64,000 bases of DNA from Phycisphaerales bacterium UBA7800 (GCA_002480565.1 DLCK01000047.1:1-64000), one strand, 5' to 3'; positions 16,676 to 25,804 are shown, numbered from the stretch's first letter. Notes: generated from the sequence alone by a model not told the origin. Program-made: numbers and translations.

Positions 16676-17542
16676 ATGAGTAAGCAGATACCCTCGACGC
16701 TTCAACAGGTTGTCCAGCGTGCCTGTCGCACGGAAATTGTCCATCGGCAATTTCGATTCCGCCAGGCCGGCAGCGGTTGGGGATTTGTCACCAAAGCACA
16801 GAGCGATCAGGACTACGTCAAGCGAATCAGTACAGACTACATTGGCATCTATATCTTGCGCGGACATGGTCGGTATATTGATCATTTGGGACAGGAACAT
16901 GAAGTCGGTCCCGGTGATTTGATGCACCTGCCACCGGACAAAGAACACACGGTTTACCATGCAATGGACGGGCAGTGGGCGGAGTACTATTTCCCCATGC
17001 CGCGTGAAATGTTTCAGACGCTTTGTACGTTGCAGGCGATATCACTTTCGCAAACGGTTTGGCATATCGGCCTGCATGTCTCGATGATCGAGCAGTGCGA
17101 AAACCAGTTGGCGATGTTGCGTCAGCAGGAAAATGAATCATGGTTGTATGCACAGGTGACGCTCAGTGCAGCCAACCTCATCATGGCAGCCAGACAGTTG
17201 ATGCTCCAACAGGCCAGTCCAACGCAGCAGCAACTTGGCATCATGCAGGCAAGGCAACAACTCGAAGAGGATTGGGCCGCCCAATTATCGCTGCAATCAT
17301 TGGCAAGAAATCTGAACATGAGCTACGAACGATTCCGAAAACTATTCAAGCAGTTCGTCGGACACTCGCCGGGGGAATTTCGTATCCTCCGACGTATCGA
17401 CCGTGGCAAGACATTGCTGCTCAAACAATACACCGTCGCCGAAGCAGCAGGGGAGTTGGGCTATCCTGATGCGTTTAGTTTTTCCAAACAATTCAAACGC
17501 TACACAGGCATGAGTCCGACACAATTCAAGCGGACGATTTGA
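16676..17542 (+). CDS. AraC-family transcriptional regulator
   Basis: A 288-residue regulator with an N-terminal cupin-like sensor (GHGRYIDHLGQEHEVGPGD, then MHLPPDKEHTVYH, about 60-100) and a C-terminal pair of helix-turn-helix motifs (about 188-285). These include LSLQSLARNLNMSYERFRKLF and the conserved VAEAAGELGYPDAFSFSKQF-K-RYTGMSPTQF arrangement. AAGGA lies 10 bases before the ATG. Divergent from the fusion oxidoreductase gene, with direct repeats in the gap, so it probably controls that gene in response to a sugar-like ligand. Confidence 0.93.
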   Translation: MSKQIPSTLQQVVQRACRTEIVHRQFRFRQAGSGWGFVTKAQSDQDYVKRISTDYIGIYILRGHGRYIDHLGQEHEVGPGDLMHLPPDKEHTVYHAMDGQWAEYYFPMPREMFQTLCTLQAISLSQTVWHIGLHVSMIEQCENQLAMLRQQENESWLYAQVTLSAANLIMAARQLMLQQASPTQQQLGIMQARQQLEEDWAAQLSLQSLARNLNMSYERFRKLFKQFVGHSPGEFRILRRIDRGKTLLLKQYTVAEAAGELGYPDAFSFSKQFKRYTGMSPTQFKRTI

Positions 17543-17624
17543 GTTGCTTGCAAGCAGTTTTAATCCATGCACAGATGCTGCATCGCCGAAGGTGATTGAA
17601 CCTGTCTAGATGTTGGAAATCAAT

Positions 17625-17662
17625 CTACGAACCCTGTGATTATTTTTTTTGATGGTTCGTAG
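17625..17662. terminator. Hairpin between convergent genes (weak terminator call)
   Basis: Nine-base perfect arms CTACGAACC and GGTTCGTAG flank a 20-base loop that itself holds a run of eight T. It lies between the ends of the AraC and chemoreceptor genes. The T-run in the loop is not the usual terminator layout. Confidence 0.35.
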
Positions 17663-17675
17663 TGATTGCCATTTC

Positions 17676-19592
17676 TTATGCAGCTTGTTTGGCAGCCTCA
17701 GGGATTTTGAATCGACTGATCATCTCCCGCAATTCGACAGCCAGATTACTTAAGTTGCTGGCTGCGTTTTCAGCACTGCCTGCAGATTCGTTGGTCTGTC
17801 TGGCGCCGGAACTGATGGTCTCCACGCTTTGGGCAATTTGTCGAGTAGCGGAGGCCTGTTGTTCGGATGCCGAGGCAATGGAACTGATCATATTGGCAAC
17901 CTGCTCGGCGCCTTGGAGAATTTGCTCAAGTGATTTACCAGCTTTGCCAGCCAGTTCAACACCTTGTGCGACGGTCTGAGTCCCAGCCTGCATGCGTTCG
18001 ACGGCCATGGTGGTTTCATGTTGAATGGCTGTGATTGATTCGGTGACTTCTTCAGTCGCAGTGCTGGTACGCTCAGCAAGTTTACGGACTTCATCGGCAA
18101 CCACTGCAAAGCCACGTCCAGCGTCACCTGCACGCGCTGCTTCAATGGCAGCATTCAATGCCAAGAGGTTGGTTTGATCAGCGATATCGCGGATGACATC
18201 AATGATCTTGCCAATCATTTCGCTGCGTTTGCCCAACTCTTCAACACCTTGGGTTGATTCGTTGACTGAGGATGCAATCTGTTGCATGGACTCGACAGTT
18301 TGCTGGACGATGTGGCCACCTTCACGGGCATAGTTGCCAGCATCCTGTGCAGTACTTGCAGCACTGGAACTTTGACGAGCTACTTCAGAAACAGTTGCAG
18401 ACATTTCTTCAACAGCGGCGGCAACATTGTTGGTGATCCCAGATTGGTCTGATGCATTGGCTGACATATTCTGCGCATTGGCCGAGACTTCTGTTGCCAC
18501 ATTGTTGACTTGATTTGTGGTCTTCAAAACGTTCTGGAGAATCTGGCGGAGTTGAGCACTCATTTGATTCATACAGGTTGTCAGATGTCCTAACTCGTCT
18601 TGACTGGTGATCGGTAGTTCTTCACCGGTGAGATCGCCTTGGGCGATTTCTTCAGCTCGTTTGGTCAGGGGTTTGATCGGCCTGGTGATCATGCGCGTCA
18701 TGGTCACTGACAAGACAATCGCGCAAACGATCCCACCGAGCATGGCAAGCATCAACACATAACGTGTATTGGCAATCAGACTGGACATTTCATGATGCAA
18801 AACAGGTACTTCAGCATAGGTTTCTTCTGCCAGCTTTGTGATGATCTCTTGAGCATCATGTGTCGCGCTGCGGAAGATTTTGGTTTTGTCTGCAATCTGC
18901 GTATCAATTAGGACCAGGTCATTAAAGGCTGCCAAGTAAATATCCAGGTCCTTGTCGATGGCTTGAAGTACATCGTCAGCTAACCCAAGTTCGCGTGCGG
19001 TGCTTTTACATAAGGCGACACGTTTGGTGAGTTTGTCCACATACTTTGACTTGCCGCGTAATAGATAGTCTTTTTCATGTCGACGGCACATGAGCATTGG
19101 AACCAGTAACGCATCCTGATTCAATTCAGTAATCCGTGATTCCATTTTATGGATGGCTTCACGTATTTTGCCTCGCAAGCCCTGGTCTTCGGCCAAGCCA
19201 CGATCGGCAATTAATTGGGCAACTACTTTAAAATTAATCTGGTAGGCTTCAGACAAGGTAAGAGCTTGCTTGAGTTGTTCCTGGCGTTGGTTTGATGACA
19301 AGCCTGCTGCCTGAGTCAAACGTTCTTTTAACTTGGCCATGCTTTTGTCATGTCGCGTGAGATACTTTGTATCCAAACGCATGAGGAAGTCTTTTTCAGA
19401 GCGTCTGGCTTCGAGCATTTGGGTCGACGCTTCCTGGATTTCCGACATCTGCGGGACACGGTTATTCACCAGGAAAATAGTTTGATCGCTCAGGTCATTG
19501 ATGTACCAGATCGTCAAGCTGCAAACGACCAGGAAAATACCAACCAATGTCGAAACGCCAATATAGATTTTTTTACCAATCGTGATCTTCAT
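17676..19592 (-). CDS. Methyl-accepting chemotaxis protein with HBM-like sensor domain
   Basis: A 638-residue chemoreceptor. Span 1 is at about 8-30. The periplasmic domain (about 31-295) is all-helical and contains two similar signatures, RRSEKDFLMR and RRHEKDYLLR, as in helical bimodular (HBM) sensor domains. Span 2 is at about 300-322. A HAMP linker (RMITRPIKPLTKRAEEIAQGDL) and a signalling domain with the hairpin tip LLALNAAIEAARAGDAGRG follow. The start at 19592 (MKITIGKKIYI) has AAGGA upstream; a longer version from 19649 is less likely. It would signal to CheA/CheW, whose genes are not here. HBM receptors elsewhere sense organic acids, but the ligand cannot be read from this sequence. 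Confidence 0.93.
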   Translation of the reverse strand: MKITIGKKIYIGVSTLVGIFLVVCSLTIWYINDLSDQTIFLVNNRVPQMSEIQEASTQMLEARRSEKDFLMRLDTKYLTRHDKSMAKLKERLTQAAGLSSNQRQEQLKQALTLSEAYQINFKVVAQLIADRGLAEDQGLRGKIREAIHKMESRITELNQDALLVPMLMCRRHEKDYLLRGKSKYVDKLTKRVALCKSTARELGLADDVLQAIDKDLDIYLAAFNDLVLIDTQIADKTKIFRSATHDAQEIITKLAEETYAEVPVLHHEMSSLIANTRYVLMLAMLGGIVCAIVLSVTMTRMITRPIKPLTKRAEEIAQGDLTGEELPITSQDELGHLTTCMNQMSAQLRQILQNVLKTTNQVNNVATEVSANAQNMSANASDQSGITNNVAAAVEEMSATVSEVARQSSSAASTAQDAGNYAREGGHIVQQTVESMQQIASSVNESTQGVEELGKRSEMIGKIIDVIRDIADQTNLLALNAAIEAARAGDAGRGFAVVADEVRKLAERTSTATEEVTESITAIQHETTMAVERMQAGTQTVAQGVELAGKAGKSLEQILQGAEQVANMISSIASASEQQASATRQIAQSVETISSGARQTNESAGSAENAASNLSNLAVELREMISRFKIPEAAKQAA

Positions 19593-19685
19593 ACTTAAGA
19601 TCCTTGTCTGAAAAGCTCTGATATTCTCAGAGATACATAATGCACTCATGGGATCGAGAGTGCGTGTTAATTATTATTGGATATA

Positions 19686-19712
19686 TCTTCGGTTATACAT
19701 GGGGGAGACTTA
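19686..19712 (-). promoter_or_regulatory. Candidate sigma-28 (FliA) promoter
   Basis: Read on the minus strand: TAAGTCTC, an 11-base spacer, then ACCGAAGA, compared with the TAAAGTTT-N11-GCCGATAA consensus. It matches 4/8 and 5/8 positions with exact spacing and lies about 95 bases before a chemoreceptor gene, a usual FliA target. Confidence 0.35.
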
Positions 19713-19891
19713 ATTGTTGAAATACAAGATATGGATTGCTTTTTATGGATCGCTTTATAACAGATGCACGCGTACCGTTTGAGAGGGATTGTTAAGATAC
19801 TGGATGTCAATATTTTGGATTCATAAAGTCCAGTAAAAATACTGCAAGCCTAAATATGTATGAAATGTGTCGATACAAAAATGGTAATTAA

Positions 19892-19928
19892 AAAAGTGAC
19901 GTGAAACGTTTCCGTTTCCGTCACTTTT
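19892..19928 (-). terminator. Intrinsic terminator after hcp
   Basis: A 16-base-pair stem with a single bulged base around a TTTC loop, about 60 bases after the hcp stop. On the minus strand the stem is followed by a T-rich tract (TTTTTTAATT). Confidence 0.85.
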
Positions 19929-19985
19929 ATGAGGTGTGGCAATAAGTCTACGCCCGATAAGGTGTGGCCGTTTGTCGAGATGGGC

Positions 19986-21299
19986 TTAGGCTAATGCCAT
20001 TTCCAGATCGGCTTTGGCGTCACCGGTCAGACGCAGGCCGTAGTTGTCCTGGAGGATTTTGAATACGTTGGGGCTGATGAATGCCGGAGCAGCTGGGCCG
20101 ATGGTGATGTTCTGAACACCGAGGCTAAGCAGCGTCAACAAGACGGCGACGGCCTTCTGTTCAAACCAGCTTAGGACGATGGTCAGCGGCAAGTCATTGA
20201 CGCCACATTCAAATGCCTTGGCCAGTTCGACTGCGACTTTGATCGCGCCATACGCATCGTTGCACTGTCCCATGTCCATGAGGCGGGGCAGTTCAAGATG
20301 TGTGCCGTAGTCGTGATCCATAATGCGATACTTGCCACAGCCGAGGGTGAGGATGAACGAGTCATCGGGCGTGTTTGATGCATAGTCCGAGTAATAGTTG
20401 CGACCGGGTTCTGCACCATCGCAACCACCGATGACAAAGAAGCGGCTGATCTTGCCTGCCTTGACCGCTTCGACGATGTCGCCTGCTTTGGAGAGGATGA
20501 CGGATTCATGGAAGCCGACGGTGATCTCACCGGTGAGGGCTTGCTTGCAAGGTTCGCATGCTTTTGCCATTTCGATGACTTGAGTAAAGTCGTCGGTGGT
20601 CAGACGCTTGGCACCGGGGACGGCAGTGGCGCGGGTGGTGAACATGCGGCTGGCGTAAGTGTCTTTGGGATGCAGGATGCAGTTGGTGGTGCCGAGGATC
20701 GCGCCGGGGAATTGGCCGAATTCGACTTTTTGTTTTTGCCACGGGCCGCCAAAGTGTCCAGCCATGTTGGGATGGTTATGGATCTTGGGATACATGTGAC
20801 CGGGAAGCATTTCGCCGTGGGTGTAGACTTTGACGTTGGTGCCTTCGCATTGCTTGAGGACATTCATGAGATCCAATAAATCATGACCGGTGATGAGGAT
20901 GCCTGGGCCTTCTTGTGTTCCCATCATCACTGATGCCGGTTCGGGCTGGCCGAAGCAGTCGATGTGACCTTCCTGGAGCAGTTGCATGACGGTGAGGTTA
21001 TGCGTACCACAGAGCATCACCAGTTCCAGCAAAGTGGGGATGTCAAAGTTGACGTTGGTCATGGTGGCGAAGAGTGCTTCTTCGATAAAGGCGGAGACTT
21101 CTTCGGAGTGCTTGCCCAGACGACGAGCATGGTGAGCGTAGGCAGCCATACCTTTGAGACCGTAGAGCAGGATTTCCTGAAGGGATTGAACATCGATATC
21201 TTTGCCACAGACACCAGCTCGGCCGTTGATATCACAACTGGTGCCATGAGCGGTTTGTTCACATTGGTTACAGTGCAGCGGGAGGGTGATCTGGGACAT
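19986..21299 (-). CDS. hcp: Hybrid cluster protein (hydroxylamine reductase / NO-stress protein)
   Basis: A 437-residue hybrid-cluster (prismane) protein. The N-terminal iron-sulfur motif is C10-x2-C13-x8-C22-x8-C31. Later cluster ligands are visible in GTHNLTV (about 95-101), EGPGILITGHDLLD (about 130-143), NHPNMAGHFGGPW, GTTNCI, CEPCKQAL and LGCGKYR. The length is about 110 residues shorter than the 550-residue enteric enzyme, which fits the short class that lacks the N-terminal helical insertion. Known functions in the family are NO and hydroxylamine reduction and S-nitrosylase activity under nitrosative stress. It is divergent from a Crp/Fnr regulator with a perfect dyad between them. Confidence 0.96.
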   Translation of the reverse strand: MSQITLPLHCNQCEQTAHGTSCDINGRAGVCGKDIDVQSLQEILLYGLKGMAAYAHHARRLGKHSEEVSAFIEEALFATMTNVNFDIPTLLELVMLCGTHNLTVMQLLQEGHIDCFGQPEPASVMMGTQEGPGILITGHDLLDLMNVLKQCEGTNVKVYTHGEMLPGHMYPKIHNHPNMAGHFGGPWQKQKVEFGQFPGAILGTTNCILHPKDTYASRMFTTRATAVPGAKRLTTDDFTQVIEMAKACEPCKQALTGEITVGFHESVILSKAGDIVEAVKAGKISRFFVIGGCDGAEPGRNYYSDYASNTPDDSFILTLGCGKYRIMDHDYGTHLELPRLMDMGQCNDAYGAIKVAVELAKAFECGVNDLPLTIVLSWFEQKAVAVLLTLLSLGVQNITIGPAAPAFISPNVFKILQDNYGLRLTGDAKADLEMALA

Positions 21300-21386
21300 G
21301 TGGTATGATCCTTTGGTTGGCGGTGTCGTATGGAGTCAGTTCGGTAAGTCTGATGAATAGTATCGGCAACAAGAGACTAAATTGCC

Positions 21387-21400
21387 TTGATCTGGATCAA
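21387..21400. promoter_or_regulatory. Perfect Fnr/Dnr-type box
   Basis: TTGATCTGGATCAA matches the TTGAT-N4-ATCAA Crp/Fnr-family site exactly, and extends to 16 symmetric bases except the centre. It lies 88 bases from the hcp start and 75 from the regulator start. A second, looser dyad (TTGAG-N6-CTCAA) lies at 21434-21449. Confidence 0.8.
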
Positions 21401-21474
21401 GTGTTGGTTATTGGATGGTTTTATTTTTTGTATTTGAGTTTTTGCTCAATAGCATTTGGAGACTCAGGAAATAT

Positions 21475-22155
21475 ATGTCACTACAAGCACTTAAAATCCT
21501 TGCCCGATGCAAGTTATTTGGACGGGTCAGTGAAGAAGGAATGCAGGAACTTGCGACCATGTCGCAGGTACTCAAACTCACGCGTGGCCAGATTGTGTTC
21601 CATCAAGGTGACGAACCGGCGGGAATGTATGTCGTGGGATCAGGAACCGTTCGGATCTACAAAATCGCTCCCAACGGCAAGGAACATGTGCTGCATCTGG
21701 CGGGGCCGGGACTGACTTTCGCGGAGGTCGCAGTGATGGGTAATTTCCCATGTCCAGCATTTGCGGAAGCGATTGAAGCTTCAGAGGTCGTCCTTTTACC
21801 CGCTGGCCCGTTCATGAAGGCGCTTAAGACGAATCACGAATTGCCGTTCCAACTCCTCACCGGTATGGCGTTTTGGGTGCATCACATGGTCGACACCCTT
21901 GAGGACATCGTCCTGCGTGATGCGACGGGGCGGCTGTGTCGTTATTTGGTAGATACCCATCGTGATGGCGTGACCACGTTGCCCAAGTTCAAGCGTCATC
22001 TGGCCAGCAAGCTTAATCTCACCAGTGAGACGTTATCGCGCGTTCTGCGTCGGCTACTTGACGAACAGCTCATAGAACAGGGCGAAAGCAAGGAACAGAT
22101 TCGCCTGCTTGATGCCCCAATGCTTCAAGAGTTGGCCGATGGCGGATATGCTTAA
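21475..22155 (+). CDS. Crp/Fnr-family regulator (HcpR/Dnr-like)
   Basis: A 226-residue regulator: cyclic-nucleotide-binding fold at about 1-115 (GQIVFHQGDEPAGMYVVGSG, then RIYKI) and a winged helix with recognition segment LTSETLSRVLRRL at about 182-195. The iron-sulfur cysteines of Fnr are absent (only C11 near the N-terminus), so it is not a classical oxygen sensor. The location divergent from hcp with the TTGAT-N4-ATCAA box in the gap fits a nitric-oxide-responsive HcpR/Dnr role. The start at 21475 follows CAGGAAA; a longer frame from 21415 is rejected. Ligand (heme-NO or other) is not readable from sequence. Confidence 0.9.
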   Translation: MSLQALKILARCKLFGRVSEEGMQELATMSQVLKLTRGQIVFHQGDEPAGMYVVGSGTVRIYKIAPNGKEHVLHLAGPGLTFAEVAVMGNFPCPAFAEAIEASEVVLLPAGPFMKALKTNHELPFQLLTGMAFWVHHMVDTLEDIVLRDATGRLCRYLVDTHRDGVTTLPKFKRHLASKLNLTSETLSRVLRRLLDEQLIEQGESKEQIRLLDAPMLQELADGGYA

Positions 22156-22215
22156 AGGGTAAATGTAGCTCAAAATCGTTAAAGGTTTGTTTTGACATGA
22201 TTTTGGGAAAAATAT

Positions 22216-22245
22216 TGACCTTCGAACGTGGGACAGGCTACAATG
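22216..22245 (+). promoter_or_regulatory. Strong sigma-70-type promoter
   Basis: TTGACC at 22216-22221, an 18-base spacer and TACAAT at 22240-22245. Transcription would start near 22252, leaving about 105 bases of leader before the surface-protein gene. Confidence 0.75.
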
Positions 22246-22251
22246 GGAGAG

Positions 22252-22356
22252 TAACCACCCCCAAGACCGAAGACGCCGGTCTGCTAAGCCACATGACCTG
22301 CAATGGGTCGATACAATAATGACTGCGTCCCGAGTAACGTTTAAAAGAGAGCAAAC
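22252..22356 (+). other. Structured 5' leader of surface-protein gene
   Basis: The leader can form AGACCG/CGGTCT with a 7-base loop (about 22265-22283) and GACC/GGTC nearby. Between them lies TGCTAAGCCACA, which resembles the core of c-di-GMP-I (GEMM) riboswitches, but the GACGC part and closing stem do not match well. I record it as a structured leader only. Confidence 0.3.
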
Positions 22357-25300
22357 GTGAGACAATCCCCTGTTGCCCGTATTGGTACCAAGCTCCGCAG
22401 CCTGCTTTGGCGTGTGATGCGTCGTTGTGGTCTGGATATGAAGCAAGCCAAGCGCCCGCGCCGTCGCAACAAGCGTCAAGCCTTTGCAGGGGTTCAGCCT
22501 CTCGAATCGCGTCAGCTTTTGAGTGTTGCCATTGAGATGGTCGTCAATACTGCAGAGACCTCAGCCGTCTACGTGCAGGATGGCAGTACCATCAATGCCA
22601 GTCTCGGTGACAGCTTCACCGTGGACTTCTATATCACCTCCGATGAAGGTACACCCAACAATACGCTTTTTGGCTTTGACTTGAACTTTGGCGGGACCGA
22701 CGCATCAATCTCACTTGATGAGTGGCTTCGCAACACGACACTGTTCCCCAATACCGCTGGTGATGTGGTGAACTTTTCGGACGATGCAGTGGATGATGGG
22801 TTTGTCAATGCAGCCACCGTCGGACTGGATGATCGCAGTACAGGAGATATGACCAGTTCAGGCGGCGTGACCGGCTGGTTGATCGGTTCACTGGATATCA
22901 CACTTCCCAGTGAAGCAGGGGACTATATTCTGACATTCGATACGGATGCTGCAGATCGTCCAACACTTGTCACGCATACCGGCGTGGGGCAGGATACGTC
23001 TGATCCGACAGAGACCAGTTTAACCTTCCATCTTGTCGAAGCTGCGACGGTCTCGATTGAGACGTTGCCCGCGCTGACCAATGATGTGGCAGGGAACTTT
23101 TCAACAATCGATATCACCACGACCAATGTGGATGCTGCAGAATTCACTCTTTCCGATTTACAGCTTGAACGTGGTGGTTCGATCCTGATCTCCGATACCG
23201 ATGGGAATACCGACAACGACTGGGAAGATTTTCCCGCCGTCTCATTGGTTAATGCAGGGGGTGGTGTCTTTCAGGTCACCGGCCTTGATACTGTGATTGA
23301 TGATGCCGATGGCGATTTTATTTTCACGGTGATTGCAGCTGGTGTCCTCAATAACGCAGGCATCCCCTTGCTGGCATCAGAAACTGCAACCTTCTCCGTT
23401 GATACTCAGCCGCCGCAAGTCACCTTGGATACCCAAACCACAAGTGACTCCACACCTACTCTCACCGGCACGGTCACCGATCTGAACCTCGACACCATGA
23501 GCATCACTGTCACCCATGCCGACGATGGTTCGTTTGCATCACAGATGTTCACTTTGGCCAACGGCGACTTCACCATCGATGGCAGTGGCAACTGGACGCT
23601 TGACGGTTCCAAACTCACTGCTTTGGAAGGTGGCTTGTATGACGTCCGCATCATCGCAGTTGATGATGTCAGTCAGACCACCGACACGACGTTTTCTGAT
23701 GCTTTGCTGATTACCGATATTTATGAAGACGCTGGCGGTGATGATGTCTATACCAACGCAGTGGCTTTGGCGGGTGCCCGTCAGTACAACCTGAGTATCC
23801 ACGAAGCAGCCGACGAAGACTGGAAGTCGCTGACCATTGCTTCATCATCCGACGTGCTGTTTTTAGGCAGTGTTGTCAGTGGCAGCGAAATGACCATCAA
23901 TGTCTTTCTGGACGATGGCTCAGTCTCCGGCACGCCGGACTTCACCTTTACATCCAGTTCAGGTGTACTCAATCAAACGCAGGCACTGTCCACAGGAACC
24001 TATTACATCCAAATCGTCGCGGTCGGCGGTGGTGAAATCTACAACTACAACTTCATCGCAGGTGTCGAAAGCGAACTGTCCAACACCGTCTCCGGCACAG
24101 TCTTTGTCGATGATGACTTCAACGGCATCGAAGACGACGGGCAGGGCGGTTGGAACGGCTTGACTGTGCAGCTACTCAATACCAGCGATAGCGTGATCGA
24201 CACCACAGCAACCGATGTCAATGGCGATTACACATTCTCCAATGTCATCAGCGACACCTACCGCGTTCGCATCGTCCTCCCCGATGGCACCTTCCAGACA
24301 TCCAGCAATCCAGCAGACTTCCTGCTCGATGGCGCAGTCGATCAAACCGGCGTGGACTTTGGGGTGCGCAATGTCGAAGTGACCGACGAATACATCTTCT
24401 ACAACGAAAGCATCTTCGACGGTGATAATGCAGCAGCCAATAGCGATGACGATAATGCCATCGACACCGGCAAGAGTGCATTGTACGGCGGGCAGACTGC
24501 GACTATATCCAACTACACCACCGGGCAGGAAGGTATCAACGGCATCATGATCGATGTCATCGGCTTGCCGGTCTCATCATTGGATGTGACGGACTTCACT
24601 TTTAAAGTCGGTAACGACAGTACACCTGATGACTGGACAACTGCCCCGACACCGACGAGCATCACCGTCCGTGAAGGCGAAGGTGTCAACGGCACGGATC
24701 GCGTGACCATCATTTGGGACGATGGCGAGATTCAGGACCAGTGGCTGCAGGTCACCGTCCTGGCTGCCGGCGATACGAATGTCGCAGCCGATCACGTGTT
24801 CTATTTTGGTAGCGCCATTGGTGATACCAGCGGTGATGGATTTACAAGTATTACAGACGTGTTCCAGATTTGGGGCAATCGTGTAGATCAAGGTATTGAT
24901 GATCCAGTAGGCCCAGACTATATCTATGATATGAATCATGACAGTTACGTAAGTATCTCGGATGTGTTCATTGCCTGGGCAAATCGTAAGTCGCAAGGTA
25001 TTGATGAAGGTTTAAGCTTTATTACTCCTCCTGCTTCCTTGATGCTCACCGGCTCGGTAGATGAACCATCGACGCAGGTAATCACACTTGCTGATATTCA
25101 GGCTGTGCAATCGGAGGCTTTGGCTTACTGGCAACAGCAGGATATCACGGAGGCCCAGTGGCAATTACTGACCGGCGTGCAGGTTCAGATTGGCGACTTG
25201 GCGGGCAATCAATTGGGACAGACCCAAGGCAACCTCATTACCTTGGATATCAATGCGGCTGGCGCGGGTTGGTTCATTGATCAGTCCCCAGCTGACAGCG

Positions 25301-25590
25301 CTGAGTTCATCCTCACCGGCGACCAGTGGATCGCGGAAGACAGCAGTGATGCCTTTGGCAAGGTTGATCTTTTGACCGTATTAGCTCACGAGTACGGTCA
25401 TGTGCTTGGTCATGCTGATGAATCGATTAGCGATGCCGATCACGGCCTGCTGGATGCAGCTTTGGCAACTGGAACTCGTCGACTTTCGTTGAAACCGATT
25501 TTAGAACATAACAATTCAGTCTCAAATGATTTGGATCAAGTAATCACAGGCAATTATGTCTTGGAGTACCTTGATGAATCAGTTGACTGA
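22357..25590 (+). CDS. Large surface protein with planctomycete leader, SdrD-like, dockerin and metallopeptidase domains
   Basis: A 1077-residue exported protein. The start is GTG with AAAAGAGAG upstream. A highly basic head ends in LESRQLLS (49-56), the planctomycete surface-protein signature. A beta-rich cohesin-like module (about 58-230) and a bacterial Ig-like stretch (about 230-470) follow, then a pre-peptidase-like segment, an SdrD-type repeat (about 578-668; SGTVFVDDDFNGIEDDGQG), a beta module (about 680-815) and two dockerin-type calcium motifs (about 822-882; DTSGDGFTSITDVF and DMNHDSYVSISDVF). The C-terminus (about 905-1045) has a zinc peptidase motif H1011-E-Y-G-H1015-V-L-G-H1019. 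It could be a cell-attached protease. Function is inferred from domains only. Confidence 0.88.
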   Translation: MRQSPVARIGTKLRSLLWRVMRRCGLDMKQAKRPRRRNKRQAFAGVQPLESRQLLSVAIEMVVNTAETSAVYVQDGSTINASLGDSFTVDFYITSDEGTPNNTLFGFDLNFGGTDASISLDEWLRNTTLFPNTAGDVVNFSDDAVDDGFVNAATVGLDDRSTGDMTSSGGVTGWLIGSLDITLPSEAGDYILTFDTDAADRPTLVTHTGVGQDTSDPTETSLTFHLVEAATVSIETLPALTNDVAGNFSTIDITTTNVDAAEFTLSDLQLERGGSILISDTDGNTDNDWEDFPAVSLVNAGGGVFQVTGLDTVIDDADGDFIFTVIAAGVLNNAGIPLLASETATFSVDTQPPQVTLDTQTTSDSTPTLTGTVTDLNLDTMSITVTHADDGSFASQMFTLANGDFTIDGSGNWTLDGSKLTALEGGLYDVRIIAVDDVSQTTDTTFSDALLITDIYEDAGGDDVYTNAVALAGARQYNLSIHEAADEDWKSLTIASSSDVLFLGSVVSGSEMTINVFLDDGSVSGTPDFTFTSSSGVLNQTQALSTGTYYIQIVAVGGGEIYNYNFIAGVESELSNTVSGTVFVDDDFNGIEDDGQGGWNGLTVQLLNTSDSVIDTTATDVNGDYTFSNVISDTYRVRIVLPDGTFQTSSNPADFLLDGAVDQTGVDFGVRNVEVTDEYIFYNESIFDGDNAAANSDDDNAIDTGKSALYGGQTATISNYTTGQEGINGIMIDVIGLPVSSLDVTDFTFKVGNDSTPDDWTTAPTPTSITVREGEGVNGTDRVTIIWDDGEIQDQWLQVTVLAAGDTNVAADHVFYFGSAIGDTSGDGFTSITDVFQIWGNRVDQGIDDPVGPDYIYDMNHDSYVSISDVFIAWANRKSQGIDEGLSFITPPASLMLTGSVDEPSTQVITLADIQAVQSEALAYWQQQDITEAQWQLLTGVQVQIGDLAGNQLGQTQGNLITLDINAAGAGWFIDQSPADSAEFILTGDQWIAEDSSDAFGKVDLLTVLAHEYGHVLGHADESISDADHGLLDAALATGTRRLSLKPILEHNNSVSNDLDQVITGNYVLEYLDESVD

Positions 25591-25640
25591 TTAAAAAAGA
25601 AATAAATGTTTGAGTCATTGGCTCATCACGACCTGCATGG

Positions 25641-25658
25641 TTATGATAACGATCATAA
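25641..25658. promoter_or_regulatory. Operator-like palindrome upstream of autotransporter
   Basis: TTATGATAACGATCATAA has perfect 7-base arms around AACG. It lies about 150 bases before the autotransporter start. The ATGAT-N4-ATCAT geometry resembles a Crp/Fnr-family site; a Fur-type site is an alternative. Confidence 0.45.
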
Positions 25659-25804
25659 GTCAAACCGGGCCGATGTCTCATTTGGGGTTCAGATAAGTCA
25701 ATTAAACGGCATGTCACCGATCATCCGATCGATCCCCATTGACATCATTTGTCAGGAGCTATCCTGATAGACAAACAGAGATCCAGTTCATAGAGGAACG
25801 ACCT

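Larger units (their letters stand above)
19593..19985. other. Upstream region of the chemoreceptor gene
   Basis: This 393-base AT-rich stretch has no gene. It holds a candidate sigma-28 promoter for the chemoreceptor and a terminator for hcp, both listed separately. Nothing else is recognised. Confidence 0.5.

Noticed and set aside
22252..22356. Firm call of a c-di-GMP-I riboswitch
   Set aside because: Only part of the conserved core is present; kept as a structured leader.
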